Of a stretch of 64,000 bases of DNA, positions 31,681 through 43,964 are shown piece after piece (positions within the stretch are counted from its first letter, which is position 1; every line of letters starts with the position of its first letter). Below the pieces are notes generated by a model. That model had not been told where the DNA came from and made no database searches. It saw nothing but the letters and a program-made list of their open reading frames with translations. Made by a program: the position numbers and the translations under genes. Origin of the DNA: Arctopsyche grandis (Eukaryota > Arthropoda > Insecta > Trichoptera > Hydropsychidae); NCBI RefSeq assembly GCF_051622035.1, contig NC_135357.1:37990754-38054753 (forward strand), in the 5' to 3' direction.

Positions 31681-32184
31681 TGCTTTGCTAATTTTACACT
31701 ACATCTGATTTTACACTTTTAATACGAAATTCGATGCGACCGATGAAACATTCCTTCGTAGCGCGATATTATTTTATACAATCGCGTTAATTAATTGTTA
31801 TACTTTAAAACATATTTTAAAAACTGACCTACCCACATGATTGCCTTTTGAACAGATTGCCTGAGATTGAATACATTCACTTACTTGAATATCCTTTACG
31901 ATGTTTATGTGATCGTTCCGATAATTTTGGATTACCTCTGTGTCCCATGCGTCTTTGTAGGTTATGTTTTTATTTATATATTTTCTGCGTCAATCACGCG
32001 GTCATGTACCTCTGTACATCAATCAATATATTGCTGAAATAGAAGCAAACATGTTATTAGTATTGGAAAGGTATGGATAGTAACAAAGGAACGATACCGA
32101 TTTCTTAATTGACATCCATTTTTTCTCGACCACGTTTTTTCCTATTGGTTTGTCCGTTTGGTGTTGTGGCCTAGGTTACTGGTG

Positions 32185-32202
32185 TCCGGTTCGAAGTGAC
32201 CA
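32185..32202 (-). other. Candidate primer-binding site of the BEL element
   Basis: On the minus strand, after a 3-base spacer (TGA) from the 5' LTR end, the sequence reads TGGTCACTTCGAACCGGA. It starts with TGG as expected for pairing with a tRNA 3' CCA end. I could not identify the tRNA. Confidence 0.45.
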
Positions 32203-32205
32203 TCA

Positions 32206-32434
32206 TGGAAAAGACTTCGATAATGGTTTGATGTAGTTTATTGAAATGTAAAATTTGCACGTGGTGGTTCAGCGGAGCGTACGGAACACAAGTTGTCCGT
32301 ACGCCGTCTGCACGAACTCTGTCGACCGTCGCGTATTTCCGCTTGGGCCGACACTAATGCCAACTCGTCAATAATGCCAATCGACAATCAGTTAATAAGA
32401 CTGTTTGCCACACGTCATTACAAAAGTCGGAACA
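32206..32434 (-). repeat. 5' LTR of the BEL element
   Basis: 229 bp, identical by eye to 24215-24443. It has TG..CA ends on the minus strand and should hold the promoter. Its outer edge abuts the right CGAGT target duplication. Confidence 0.95.
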
Positions 32435-32439
32435 CGAGT
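32435..32439 (+). repeat. Target-site duplication (CGAGT), right of BEL element
   Basis: Identical to 24210-24214. The satellite monomer (..TTTTGTTTAAATTTTAAAATC..) continues directly. Confidence 0.93.
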
Positions 32440-32499
32440 TTTGTTTAAATTTTAAAATCTCGATTTTTTTGATTTCGGTGATGGTTAGGTTAGGTTGGG

Positions 32500-34280
32500 T
32501 TAGGTTTGGTGAGTGACGCGAGTTTCGTGTATATTTTTGCAATGTCGATTTCTTTGATTTCGGTGATAGTAAGGCTTGGTTCGGTTAGGTTTGGTGAGGT
32601 TAGCGAGTTTTGTGTTTATTTTTGCATTGTTGAATTCTTTTATTTCGGTGATAGTAAGGCTAGGTTGGGTTAGGTTTGGTGAGGTTTGCAAGTTTTGTGT
32701 TTATTTTTGCAATGTCGAATTCTTTGATTTCGGTGATGGTTAGGTTAGGTTGGGTTCGGTATGGTGAGGTAAGCGAGTTTTGTGTATATTTTTGCAATGT
32801 CGAATTCTTTGATTTCGGTGACGGTTAGGTTGGGTTGGGTTAGGTTTGTTGAGGTTAGTGAGTTTTGTGTAAATCTTAAAAACTCGAGTTTTTTGATTTC
32901 GGTGATGGTTAAGTTAGGTTACGTTGGGTTTGGTGAGTTAAGCGAGTTTTATGTATATTTTTGCAATGTCGAATTCTTTGAATTCGGTGATGGTTAGGTT
33001 AGGTTGTGTTAGAATTGGTGAGGTTAGCGAATTTTTTGTATATTTTTGCAATGTCGAATTCTTTGATTTCGCTGATAGTTAGGCTAGGTTGGGTTAGGTT
33101 TGGTGAGGTTAGCGAGTTATGTGAAAATCTGAAAATCTCGAATTCTTTGATTTCGGTGTCGGTAAGGTTGGGTTGAGTAAGGTTTGGTGAAGTGAGCGAG
33201 TTTCGTGTATATTTTTGCAATGTCGAATTCTTTGATTTCGGTGATGGTATGGTAAGGTTGGGTTAGGTTTGGTGAGGTTAGTGGGTTTTGTGTATATTTT
33301 TCCGATGTCGAATTCTTTGATTTCGGTGATAGTTAGGCTAGGTTGGGTTAGGTTTGGTGAGGTAAGCGAGTTTCGTGTAAATTTTTGCAATGTCGAATTC
33401 TTTGATTTCGGTGATGGAAAGGTAAGGTTGGGTTAGGTTTGGTGAGGTTAGTGGGTTTTGTGTATATTTTTGCATTGTAGATGTCTTTGATTTCGGTGAT
33501 AGTTAGGCTAGGTTGGGTTAGGTTTGGTGAGGTAAGCGAGTTTTGTGTATATTTTTGCAATGTCGAATTCTTTGATTTCGGTGATGGTTAGGTTAGGTTG
33601 GGTTAGGTTTAGTGAGGGAAGCGAGTTTTGTGTATATTTTTGCAATGTCGAATTCTTTGATTTCGGTGATGGTTAGGTTAGATTGGGTTAGGTTTGGTGA
33701 GGCTAGCGAGTTTTGTGTATATTTTTGCATTGTCGAATTCTTTGATTTCGGTGATGGTTAGGTTATGTTGGGTTAGGTTTGGTGAGTAAAGCGAGTTTCG
33801 TGTATATTTTTGCAATGTCGAATTCTTTGATTTCGGTGATGGTTAGGTTAGGTTGGGTTAGGTTTGGTGAGGATAGCGAGTTTTGTTTAAATTTTAAAAT
33901 CTCGATTTTTTTGATTTCGGTGATGGTTAGGTTAGGTTGAGTTAGGTTTGGTGAGTTAAGCGAGTTTCGTGTATATTTTTGCAATGTCGATTTCTTTGAT
34001 TTCGGTGATGGTTAGGTTAGGTTGGGTTCGGTATGGTGAGGTAAGCGAGTTTTGTGTATATTTTTGCAATGTCGAATTCTTTGATTTCGGTGATGGTTAG
34101 GTTAGGTTGGGTTAGGTTTAGTGAGGGAAGCGAGTTTTGTGTATATTTTTGCAATGTCGAATTCTTTGATTTCGGTGATGGTTAGGTTAGATTGGGTTAG
34201 GTTTGGTGAGGCTAGCGAGTTTTGTGTATATTTTTGCATTGTCGAATTCTTTGATTTCGGTGATAGATATGCTAGGTTGG
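32500..34280 (+). repeat. Copy of the 14.6-16.4 kb satellite segment
   Basis: Positions 32500-about 34080 match 14612-about 16192 at a constant offset of 17888 bp. Diagnostic shared variants include the TTTTTCCGATGTC monomer (15410 and 33298) and ATTGTAGATGTC (15586 and 33474). A few substitutions differ, for example TACGTTGGG versus AACGTTAGG near 32920/15030. Confidence 0.85.
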
Positions 34281-36185
34281 GTAAGGTTTGGTGAGGTAAG
34301 CGAGTTTAATTTTAATTTTTGCAATGTCGATTTCTTTGATTTCGGTGATGTTTACGTTAGGTTGGGTTAGGTTAAATGAGGAAAGCGAGGTTTGTGTATA
34401 TTTTTGCAATGTCGAATTCTTTGATTTCGGTGATGGTAAGGTTAGGTTGGGATAGGTTTGGTAAGGTTAGCGAGTTTTATGTATATTTTTGCAATGTCGA
34501 ATTCTTTGATTTCGGTGACGGTTAGGTTGGGTTGGGTTAGGTTTGTTGAGGTTAGTGAGTTTTGTGTAAATCTTAAAAACTCGAGTTTTTTGATTTCGGT
34601 GATGGTTAAGTTAGGTTACGTTGGGTTTGGTGAGTTAAGCGAGTTTTATGTATATTTTTGCAATGTCGAATTCTTTGAATTCGGTGATGGTTAGGTTAGG
34701 TTGTGTTAGAATTGGTGAGGTTAGCGAATTTTTTGTATATTTTTGCAATGTCGAATTCTTTGATTTCGCTGATAGTTAGGCTAGGTTGGGTTAGGTTTGG
34801 TGAGGTTAGCGAGTTATGTGAAAATCTGAAAATCTCGAATTCTTTGATTTCGGTGTCGGTAAGGTTGGGTTGAGTAAGGTTTGGTGAAGTGAGCGAGTTT
34901 CGTGTATATTTTTGCAATGTCGAATTCTTTGATTTCGGTGATGGTATGGTAAGGTTGGGTTAGGTTTGGTGAGGTTAGTGGGTTTTGTGTATATTTTTCC
35001 GATGTCGAATTCTTTGATTTCGGTGATAGTTAGGCTAGGTGGGTTAGGTTTGGTGAGGTAAGCGAGTTTCGTGTAAATTTTTGCAATGTCGAATTCTTTG
35101 ATTTCGGTGATGGAAAGGTAAGGTTGGGTTAGGTTTGGTGAGGTTAGTGGGTTTTGTGTATATTTTTGCATTGTAGATGTCTTTGATTTCGGTGATAGTT
35201 AGGCTAGGTTGGGTTAGGTTTGGTGAGGTAAGCGAGTTTTGTGTATATTTTTGCAATGTCGAATTCTTTGATTTCGGTGATGGTTAGGTTAGGTTGGGTT
35301 AGGTTTAGTGAGGGAAGCGAGTTTTGTGTATATTTTTGCAATGTCGAATTCTTTGATTTCGGTGATGGTTAGGTTAGATTGGGTTAGGTTTGGTGAGGCT
35401 AGCGAGTTTTGTGTATATTTTTGCATTGTCGAATTCTTTGATTTCGGTGATGGTTAGGTTATGTTGGGTTAGGTTTGGTGAGTAAAGCGAGTTTCGTGTA
35501 TATTTTTGCAATGTCGAATTCTTTGATTTCGGTGATGGTTAGGTTAGGTTGGGTTAGGTTTGGTGAGGATAGCGAGTTTTGTTTAAATTTTAAAATCTCG
35601 ATTTTTTTGATTTCGGTGATGGTTAGGTTAGGTTGAGTTAGGTTTGGTGAGTTAAGCGAGTTTCGTGTATATTTTTGCAATGTCGATTTCTTTGATTTCG
35701 GTGATGGTTAGGTTAGGTTGGGTTCGTTATGGTGAGGTAAGCGAGTTTTGTGTATATTTTTGCAATGTCGAATTCTTTGATTTCGGTGATGGTTAGGTTA
35801 GGTTGGGTTAGGTTTAGTGAGGGAAGCGAGTTTTGTGTATATTTTTGCAATGTCGAATTCTTTGATTTCGGTGATGGTTAGGTTAGATTGGGTTAGGTTT
35901 GGTGAGGCTAGCGAGTTTTGTGTATATTTTTGCATTGTCGAATTCTTTGATTTCGGTGATAGATATGCTAGGTTGGGTAAGGTTTGGTGAGGTAAGCGAG
36001 TTTAATTTTAATTTTTGCAATGTCGATTTCTTTGATTTCGGTGATGTTTACGTTAGGTTGGGTTAGGTTAAATGAGGAAAGCGAGGTTTGTGTATATTTT
36101 TGCAATGTCGAATTCTTTGATTTCGGTGATGGTAAGGTTAGGTTGGGATAGGTTTGGTAAGGTTAGCGAGTTTTATGTATATTTT
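32790..36185 (+). repeat. Tandem duplication of a ~1697-bp unit (20 monomers)
   Basis: The unit at about 32790-34486 is followed directly by its copy at about 34487-36183. The offset is 1697 bp until about 35040 and 1696 bp after, because the second copy has lost one T (GGCTAGGTGGG at 35033 versus GGCTAGGTTGGG). The one-base loss merges two satellite frames into a longer spurious open frame at 34806-35171. Confidence 0.88.
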
Positions 36186-38451
36186 TGCAATGTCGAATTC
36201 TTTGATTTCGGTAAAAGTTAGGCTAGGTTGGGTAAGGTTTGGTGAGGTTAGCGAGTTTTGTGTATATTTTTAAAATGTCGAATTCTTTGATTTCGGTTAG
36301 AGTAAGGCTAGGTTGGGTTAGGTTTTGTGAGGTTAGCGGGTTTTGGGTATATTTTTGCATTGTCGAATTCTTTGATTTCGGTGATAGTTAGGCTAGGTTG
36401 AGTTAGGTTTGGTGAGGTGAGCGAGTTTCGTGTATATTTTTGCAATGTCGAATTCTTTGATTTCGGTGACGGTTAGGTTGGGTTGGGTTAGGTTTTATGA
36501 GGTTAGCGAGTTTTGTGTATATTTTTGCAATATCGAATTCTTTGATTTCGGTGATGGTTATGTTAGGTTGGGATAGGTTTGGTAAGGTTAGCGAGTTTTG
36601 TGTATATGTTTGCAATGTCGAATTCTTTGATTTCGGTGATAGTAAGGCTTGGTTGGGTTAGGTTCGGTGAGGTTAGCGAGTTTTGTGTAAATCTTAAAAA
36701 CTCGAGTTCTTTGATTTCGTTGTTCGTTAAGTTAGGTTGGGTTAAGTTTGGTGAGTGAAGCGAGTTTCGTGTATATTTTTGCAATGTCGAATTCTTTGAT
36801 TTCGGTGACGGTTAGGTTGGGTTGGGTTAGGTTTGGTGAGGTTAGCGAGTTTTGTGTTTATTTTTGCAATGTCGAATTCTTTGATTTCGGTGATGGTAAG
36901 GTTAGGTTGGGTTAGGTTTAGTGAGGTAAGCGAGTTTTGTGTATATTTTTGCAATGTCGAATTCTTTGATTTCGGTGATGGTAAGGTTAGGTTGGGTTAG
37001 GTTTAGTAAGGTAAGCGAGTTTTGTTTAAATTTTAAAATCTCGATTTTTTTGATTTCGGTGATGGTTACGTTAGGTTGGGTTAGGTTTGGTGAGTTAAGC
37101 GAGTTTCGTGTATATTTTTGCAATGTCGATTTCTTTGATTTCGGTGATAGTAAGGCTTGGTTCGGTTAGGTTTGGTGAGGTTAGCGAGTTTTTTGTATAT
37201 TTTTGCATTGTTGAATTCTTTGATTTCGGTGACGGTTAGGTTGGGTTGGGTTAGGTTTGGTGAGGTTAGTGAGTTTTGTGTAAATCTTAAAAACTCGAGT
37301 TTTTTGATTTCGGTGATGGTTAAGTTAGGTTACGTTAGGTTTGGTGAGTTAAGCGAGTTTAATGTATATTTTTGCAATGTCGAATTCTTTGATTTCGGTG
37401 ATGGTTAGGTTAGGTTGTGTTAGAATTGGTGAGGTTAGCGAATTTTTTGTATATTTTTGCAATGTCGAATTCTTTGATTTCGGTGATAGTAAGGCTAGGT
37501 TGGGTTAGGTTTGGTGAGGTTAGCGAGTTTTGTGTATATTTTTGCATTGTCGAATTCTTTAATTTCGGTGATAGTTAGGCTTGGTTGGGTTAGGTTTGGT
37601 GAGGTTAGCGAGTTTTGTGTTTATTTTTGCAACGTCGAATTCTTTGATTTCGGTGATGGTTAGGTTAGGTTGGGTTAGGTTTAGTGAGGTAAGCGAGTTT
37701 TGTGTATATTTTTGCAATGTCGATTTCTTTGATTTCGGTGATAGTTAGGCTAGGTTGGGTTAGGTTTGGTGAAGTGAGCGAGTTTTGTGTATATTTTTAA
37801 TATGTCGATCTTTTTGATTTCAGTTAAAGTAAGGCTCGGTTGGGTTAGGTTCTGTGAGGTTAGCGATTTTTGTGAAAATTTTACAATCTCGAATTCTTTG
37901 ATTTCGGTGACGGTTAGGTTGGGTTGGGTTAGGTTTGGTGAGGTTAGCGAGTTTTGTGTATATTTTTGCATTGTCGAATTCTTTGACTTCGGTGACGGTT
38001 AGGTTGGGTTGGGTTAGGTTTCGTGAGGTAAGCGAGATTTGTGTTAATCTTAAAAACTCGAATTCTTTGATTTCGGTGTTGGATAGGTTAGGTTGGGTTG
38101 GGTATGGTGAGGTAAGCGAGTTTTGTGTATATTTTTGCAATGTCATATTCTTTGACTTCGGTGACGGTTAGGTTGGGTTGGGTTAGGTTTGGTGAGGTTA
38201 GCGAGATTTGTGTAAATCATACAATCTCGAATTCTTTGATTTCGGTGATGGTTAGGTTAGGTTAGGTTAGGTTTGGTGAGGTAAGCGGGTTTTGGGTATA
38301 TTTTTGCATTGTCGAATTCTTTGATTTCGGTGATGGTAAGGTTAGGTTGGGTTAGGTTTGGTGAGGTAAGCGAGTTTTGTTTAAATTTTCAAATCTCGAA
38401 TTCTTTGATTTCGGTGATGGTTAGGTTAGGTTGGGTTAGGTTTGGTGAGTT
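35811..38451 (+). repeat. Copy of 20885-23525, including the empty SART-like site
   Basis: The match is at a constant offset of 14926 bp over about 2.6 kb, with only scattered substitutions such as TTAGGTTAGG versus TTGGGTTAGG near 22831/37757. The left end of the match coincides with the 3' edge of the SART-like element, and 35811-35824 has its target motif once. Confidence 0.9.
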
Positions 38452-40119
38452 AAGCGAGTTTCGTGTATATTTTTGCAATGTCGAATTCTTTGATTTCGGT
38501 GATGGTAAGGTTAGGTTGGGTTAGATTTGGTGAGGTAAGCGGGTTTTGTGTATATTTTTGCGATGTCGAATTCTTTGATTTCGGTGATAGTTAGGCTAGG
38601 TTGGGTTAGGTTTGGCTGAGGTTAGCGATTTTTGTGTTTATTTTTGCATTGTCGAATTCTTTGATTTCGGTGATGGTTAGGTAAGGTTGGGTTAGGTTAA
38701 GTGAGGTAAGCGAGTTTTGTGTATATTTTTGCAATATCGAATTCTTTGATTTCGGTGACGGTTAGGTTGGGTTGGGTTAGGTTTGGTAAGGTAAGCGAGT
38801 TTTGTATAAATCTTAAAAACTCGAGTTCTTTGATTTCGTTGATCGTTAAGTTAGGTTGGGTTGGGTTTGGTGAGTTAAGCGAGTTTCGTGTATATTTTTG
38901 CAATGTCGAATTCTTTGATTTCGGTGATGTTTACGTTAGGTTGGGTTAGGTTAAATGAGGTAAGCGAGGTTTCTGTATATTTTTGCAATGTCGAATTCTT
39001 TGATTTCGGTGATAGTAAGGCTTGGTTCGGTTAGGTTTGGTGAGGTTAGCGAGTTTTGTGTATCTTTTTGCATTGTCGAATTCTTTAATTTCGGTGATAG
39101 TTAGGCTAGGTTGGGTTAGGTTTGGTGAGGTTAGCGAGTTTTGTGTTTATTTTTGCAATGTCGAATTCTTTGATTTTGGTGATGGTTAGGTTGGGTTGGG
39201 TTAGGTTTGGTGAGGTTAGCGAGTTTTGTGTATATTTTTGCATTGTCGAATTCTTTGACTTCGGTGATAGTTAGGCTTGGTTGGGTTAGGTTTGGTGAGG
39301 TAAGCGAGTTTTGTGTATATTTTTGCATTGTCGAATTCTTTGTTTTCGGTGATGGTTAGGTAAGGTTGGGTTAGGTTTAGTGAGGTAAGCGAGTTTTGTG
39401 TATATTTTTGCAATATCGAATTCTTTGATTTCGGTGACGGTTAGGTTGGGTTGGGTTAGGTTTGGTAAGGTTAGCGAGTTTTGTGTAAATCTTAAAAACT
39501 CGAGTTCTTTGATTTCGTTGATCGTTAAGTTAGGTTGGGTTGGGTTTGGTGAGTTAAGCGAGTTTCATGTATATTTTTGCAATGTCAAATTCTTTGATTT
39601 CGGTGATGTTTACGTTAGGTTGGGTTAGGTAAAATGAGGTAAGCGAGGTTTCTGTATATTTTTGCAATGTCGAATTCTTTGATTTCGGTGATAGTAAGGC
39701 TTGGTTCGGTTAGGTTTGGTCAGGTAAGCGAGTTTTGTGTATCTTTTTGCATTGTCGAATTCTTTAATTTCGGTGATAGTTAGGCTAGGTTGGGTTAGGT
39801 TTGGTGAGGTTAGCGAGTTTTGTGTTTATTTTTGCAATGTCGAATTCTTTGATTTCGGTGATGGTTAGGTTGGGTTGGGTTAGGTTTGGTGAGGTTAGCG
39901 AGTTTTGTGTATATTTTTGCATTGTCGAATTCTTTGACTTCGGTGATAGTTAGGCTTGGTTGGGTTAGGTTTGGTGAGGTAAGCGAGTTTTGTGTATATT
40001 TTTGCATTGTCGAATTCTTTTATTTCGGTGATAGTAGGGCTAGGTTGGGTTAGGTTTGGTGAGGTTAGCGAGTTTTGTGTTTATTTTTGCAATGTCGAAT
40101 TCTTTGATTTCGGTGATGG

Positions 40120-40189
40120 TTAGGTTAGGTTGGGTTAGGTAAGGTTAGGTTAGGTTAGGTTAGGTTAGGGTAGGTTTGGTAAGGTAAGC
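40120..40189 (+). repeat. Expanded telomere-like core (14 pentamers) inside one monomer
   Basis: The normal core has seven pentamers. Here the core holds fourteen, including eight exact TTAGG, plus TTGGG, TAAGG (twice), GTAGG, TTTGG and TAAGC. The monomer is therefore about 35 bp longer than usual. The expansion stays exactly in the 5-bp register. It is a short interstitial telomeric tract about 14 kb from the telomere. Confidence 0.92.
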
Positions 40190-41420
40190 GGGTTTTGGGT
40201 ATATTTTTGCATTGTCGAATTCTTTGATTTCGGTGATGGTAAGGTTAGGTTGGGTTAGTTTTGGTGATGTAAGCGAGTTTTGTTTAAATTTTAAAATCTC
40301 GAATTCTTTGATTTCAGTGATGGTCAGGTTAGGTTAAGTTAGGTTTAGTGAGTTAAGCGAGTTTCGTGTAAATTTTTGCAATGTCGAATTCTTTGATTTC
40401 GGTGATGGTTAGGTTAGGTTGGGTTAGGTTTGGTGAGGTAAGCGGGTTTTGGGTATATTTTTGCGATGTCGAATTCTTTGATTTCGGTGATGGATATGTT
40501 AGGTTGGTATAAGTTTGGTGAGGTAAGCGAGTTTTGTTTAAATTTTAAAATCTCGAAATCTTTGATTTCGGTGATAGTTAGGCTAGGTTGGCTTAGGTTT
40601 GGTGAGGTTAGCGAGTTTTGTGTTTATTTTTGCTATGTCGAATTCTTTGATTTCGGTGATGGTTAGGTTAGTTTGGGTTAGGTTTAGTGAGGTAAGCGAG
40701 TTTTGTGTATATTTTGGCAATGTCGAATTATTTGATTTCGGTGATGGATATGTTAGGTTGGGATAAGTTTGGTGAGGTAAGCGAGTTTTGTTTAAATTTT
40801 AAAATCTCGAATTCTTTGATTTCGGTGATGGTTAGGTAAGGTAAGGTTAGGTTTTGTGAGGTTAGCAAGTTTTGTGTATATTTTTGCATTGTCGAATTCT
40901 GTAATTTCGGTGATGGTTAGGTAAGGTTGGGTTAGGTTTAGTGAGGTAAGCGAGTTTTGTGTATATTTTTGCAATCTCGAATTCTTTGATTTCGGTGATG
41001 GTTAGGTTAGGTTGGGTTAGGTTTGGTGAAGTTAGCGAGTTTAATGTATATTTTTGCATTGTCGAATTCTTTGATTTCGGTGAAAGTTAGGCTTGGTTGG
41101 GTAAGGTTTGGTGAGGTTAGCGAGTTTTGTGTATATTTTTGCAATGTCGAATTTTTTGATTTTGGTGATGGTTAGGTAAGGTTGGGTTAGGTTAAGTGAG
41201 GTAAGCGAGTTTTGTGTATATTTTTGCAATGTCGAATTCTTTGATTTCGGTGACGGTTAGGTTGGGTTGGGTTAGGTTTGGTGAGGTTAGCGAGTTTTGT
41301 GTAAATCTAAAAAACTCAAGTTCTTTGATTTCGTTGATCGTTAAGTTAGGTTGGGTTAGGTAGGGTGAGTGAAGCGAGTTTCGTGTATATTTTTGCAATG
41401 TCGAATTCTTTGATTTCGGT

Positions 41421-43964
41421 GATGGTTAGGTTAGGTTGGGTTAGAATTGGTGAGGTTAGCGAATTTTTGTATATTTTTGCAATGTCGAATTCTTTGATTT
41501 CGGTGATAGTAAGGCTAGGTTGGGTTAGGTTTGGTGAGGTTAGCGAGTTTTGTGTATATTTTTGCATTGTCGAATTCTTTAATTTCGGTGATAGTTAGGC
41601 TAGGTTGGGTTAGGTTTTGTGAGGTAAGCGATTTATGTGATATTCTAACAATTTCGAATTCTTTGATTTCGGTGACGGTTAGGTTGGGTTGAGTTAGGTT
41701 TGGTGAGGTGAGCGAGTTTCGTGTATATTTTTGCAATGTCGTATTCTTTGATTTCGGTGATAGTTAGGTTAGATTGGGTTAGGTTTAGTGAGGTAAGCGA
41801 GTTTTGTGTATATTTTTGCAATGTCGAATTCTTTGATTTCGGTGATAGTTAGGCTAGGTTGGGTTAGGTTTGGTGAGGTTAGCGAGTTTTGTGTTTATTT
41901 TTGCAATGTCGAATTCTTTGATTCGGTGATGGTTAGGTTAGAATGGGTTAGGTTTGGTGAGGTTAGCGGGTTTTGGGTAAATTTTTGCATTGTTGAATTC
42001 TTTGATTTCGGTGACGGTTAGGTTGGGTTGGGTTAGGTTTGGTGAGGTTAGCGAGTTTTGTGTATATTTTTGCATTGTCGAATTCTTTGACTTCGGTGAT
42101 AGTTAGGCTTGGTTGGGTTAGGTTTAGTGAAGTAAGCGAGTTTCGTGTATATTTTTGCAATGTCGATTTCTTTGATTTCGGTGATGGTTAGGTTAGGTTG
42201 GGTTCGGTATGGTGAGGTAAGCGAGTTTTGTGTATATTTTTGCAATGTCGAATTCTTTGATTTCGGTGATGGTTAGGTTAGGTTGGGTTAGGTTTAGTGA
42301 GGGAAGCGAGTTTTGTGTATATTTTTGCAATGTTGAATTCTTTTATTTCGGTGATAGTTAGGCTAGGTTGGGTTAGGTTTGGTGAGGTTTGCAAGTTTTG
42401 TGTTTATTTTTGCAATGTCGAATTCTTTGATTTCCTTGATGGTTAGGTTAGGTTGGGTTCGGTATGGTGAGGTAAGCGAGTTTTGTGTATATTTTTGCAA
42501 TGTCGAATTCTTTGATTTCGGTGATGGTTAGGTTAGGTTGGGTTAGGTTTAGTGAGGGAAGCGAGTTTTGTGTATATTTTTGCAATGTCGAATTATTTGA
42601 TTTCGGTGATTGTTAGGTTAGATTGGGTTAGGTTTGGTGAGGCTAGCGAGTTTTGTGTATATTTTTGCATTGTCGAATTCTTTGATTTCGGTGATAGATA
42701 TGCTAGGTTGGGTAAGGTTTGGTGAGGTAAGCGAGTTTAATTTTAATTTTTGCAATGTCGAATTCTTTGATTTCGGTGATGTTTACGTTAGGTTGGGTTA
42801 GGTTAAATGAGGAAAGCGAGGTTTGTGTATATTTTTGCAATGTCGAATTCTTTGATTTCGGTGATGGTAAGGTTAGGTTGGGATAGGTTTGGTAAGGTTA
42901 ACGAGTTTTATGTATATTTTTGCAATGTCGAATTCTTTGATTTCGGTAAAAGTTAGGCTAGGTTGGGTTAGGTTTGGTGAGGTTAGCGAGTTTTGTGTAT
43001 ATTTTTAAAATGTCGAATTTTTTGATTTCGGTTAGAGTAAGGCTAGGTTGGGTTAGGTTTTGTGAGGTTAGCGGGTTTTGGGTATATTTTTGCAATGTCG
43101 TATTCTTTGATTTCGGTGATAGTTAGGTTAGATTGGGTTAGGTTTAGTGAGGTAAGCGAGTTTTGTGTATATTTTTGCAATGTCGAATTCTTTGATTTCG
43201 GTGATAGTTAGGCTAGGTTGGGTTAGGTTTGGTGAGGTTAGCGAGTTTTGTGTTTATTTTTGCAATGTCGAATTCTTTGATTCGGTGATGGTTAGGTTAG
43301 AATGGGTTAGGTTTGGTGAGGTTAGCGGGTTTTGGGTAAATTTTTGCATTGTTGAATTCTTTGATTTCGGTGACGGTTAGGTTGGGTTGGGTTAGGTTTT
43401 GTGAGGTTAGCGAGTTTTGTGTATATTTTTGCAATATCGAATTCTTTGATTTCGGTGATGGTTATGTTAGGTTGGGATAGGTTTGGTAAGGTTAGCGAGT
43501 TTTGTGTATATGTTTGCAATGTCGAATTCTTTGATTTCGGTGATAGTAAGGCTTGGTTGGGTTAGGTTCGGTGAGGTTAGCGAGTTTTGTGTAAATCTTA
43601 AAAACTCGAGTTCTTTGATTTCGTTGTTCGTTAAGTTAGGTTGGGTTAAGTTTGGTGAGTGAAGCGAGTTTCGTGTATATTTTTGCAATGTCGAATTCTT
43701 TGATTTCGGTGAAGGTTAGGTTGGGTTGGGTTAGGTTTGGTGAGGTTAGCGAGTTTTGTGTTTATTTTTGCAATGTCGAATTCTTTGATTTCGGTGATGG
43801 TAAGGTTAGGTTGGGTTAGGTTTAGTGAGGTAAGCGAGTTTTGTGTATATTTTTGCAATGTCGAATTCTTTGATTTCGGTGATGGTAAGGTTAAGTTGGG
43901 TTAGGTTTAGTAAGGTAAGCGAGTTTTGTTTAAATTTTAAAATCTCGATTTTTTTGATTTCGGT
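41421..43964 (+). repeat. Higher-order repeat, copy 1 (~2544 bp)
   Basis: It starts at the monomer with TTAGAATTGGTGAGG and contains the ATTTATGTGATATTCTAAC monomer (41630), the ATTCTTTGATTCGG monomer lacking TT (about 41918), and GATTTCCTTGATGG (42431). Copies follow at 43965, 46085 and 51088. One T in the poly-T near 41465 is missing relative to the others. Confidence 0.9.

Larger units (their letters stand above)
30743..32205 (-). other. 5' leader of the BEL element
   Basis: About 1.46 kb between the gag start codon and the 5' LTR. It contains a minisatellite with poly-G tracts (30930-31680), an AT-rich stretch (31685-32150) and a primer-binding-site candidate next to the LTR. Short open frames here, such as one at 31848-32042 on the plus strand, have no recognisable content. 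Confidence 0.75.
24215..32434 (-). mobile_element. Complete BEL/Pao LTR retrotransposon
   Basis: An 8220-bp element on the minus strand: 5' LTR 32206-32434, leader with primer-binding-site candidate and minisatellite, gag-pol 25481-30742, AT-rich 3' spacer, 3' LTR 24215-24443. The LTRs are 229 bp, start TG and end CA, and I find no difference between them. The pol order protease, RT (YVDD), RNase H, integrase and the protease/RT sequences (LLDSGSQ; FGTASAPFLATR) are characteristic of BEL/Pao. No env-like frame is present. One in-frame TGA in RNase H is the only coding lesion I see. Identical LTRs imply recent insertion, so the stop may be new or may have been transposed with help from other copies. 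Confidence 0.95.

Noticed and set aside
31337..31708. Overlapping 89- and 92-codon frames on opposite strands
   Set aside because: They are translations of the 126-130 bp minisatellite, with homopolymer-G (polyglycine or polyproline) segments.
31848..32042. 64-codon frame in the BEL leader
   Set aside because: It is on the antisense strand of the element, short, and without recognisable content.
32185..32202. A tRNA gene (TTCGAA T-loop-like sequence) beside the BEL 5' LTR
   Set aside because: Only a 3'-end-like segment is present, with no D or anticodon arm upstream. It fits a primer-binding site better.
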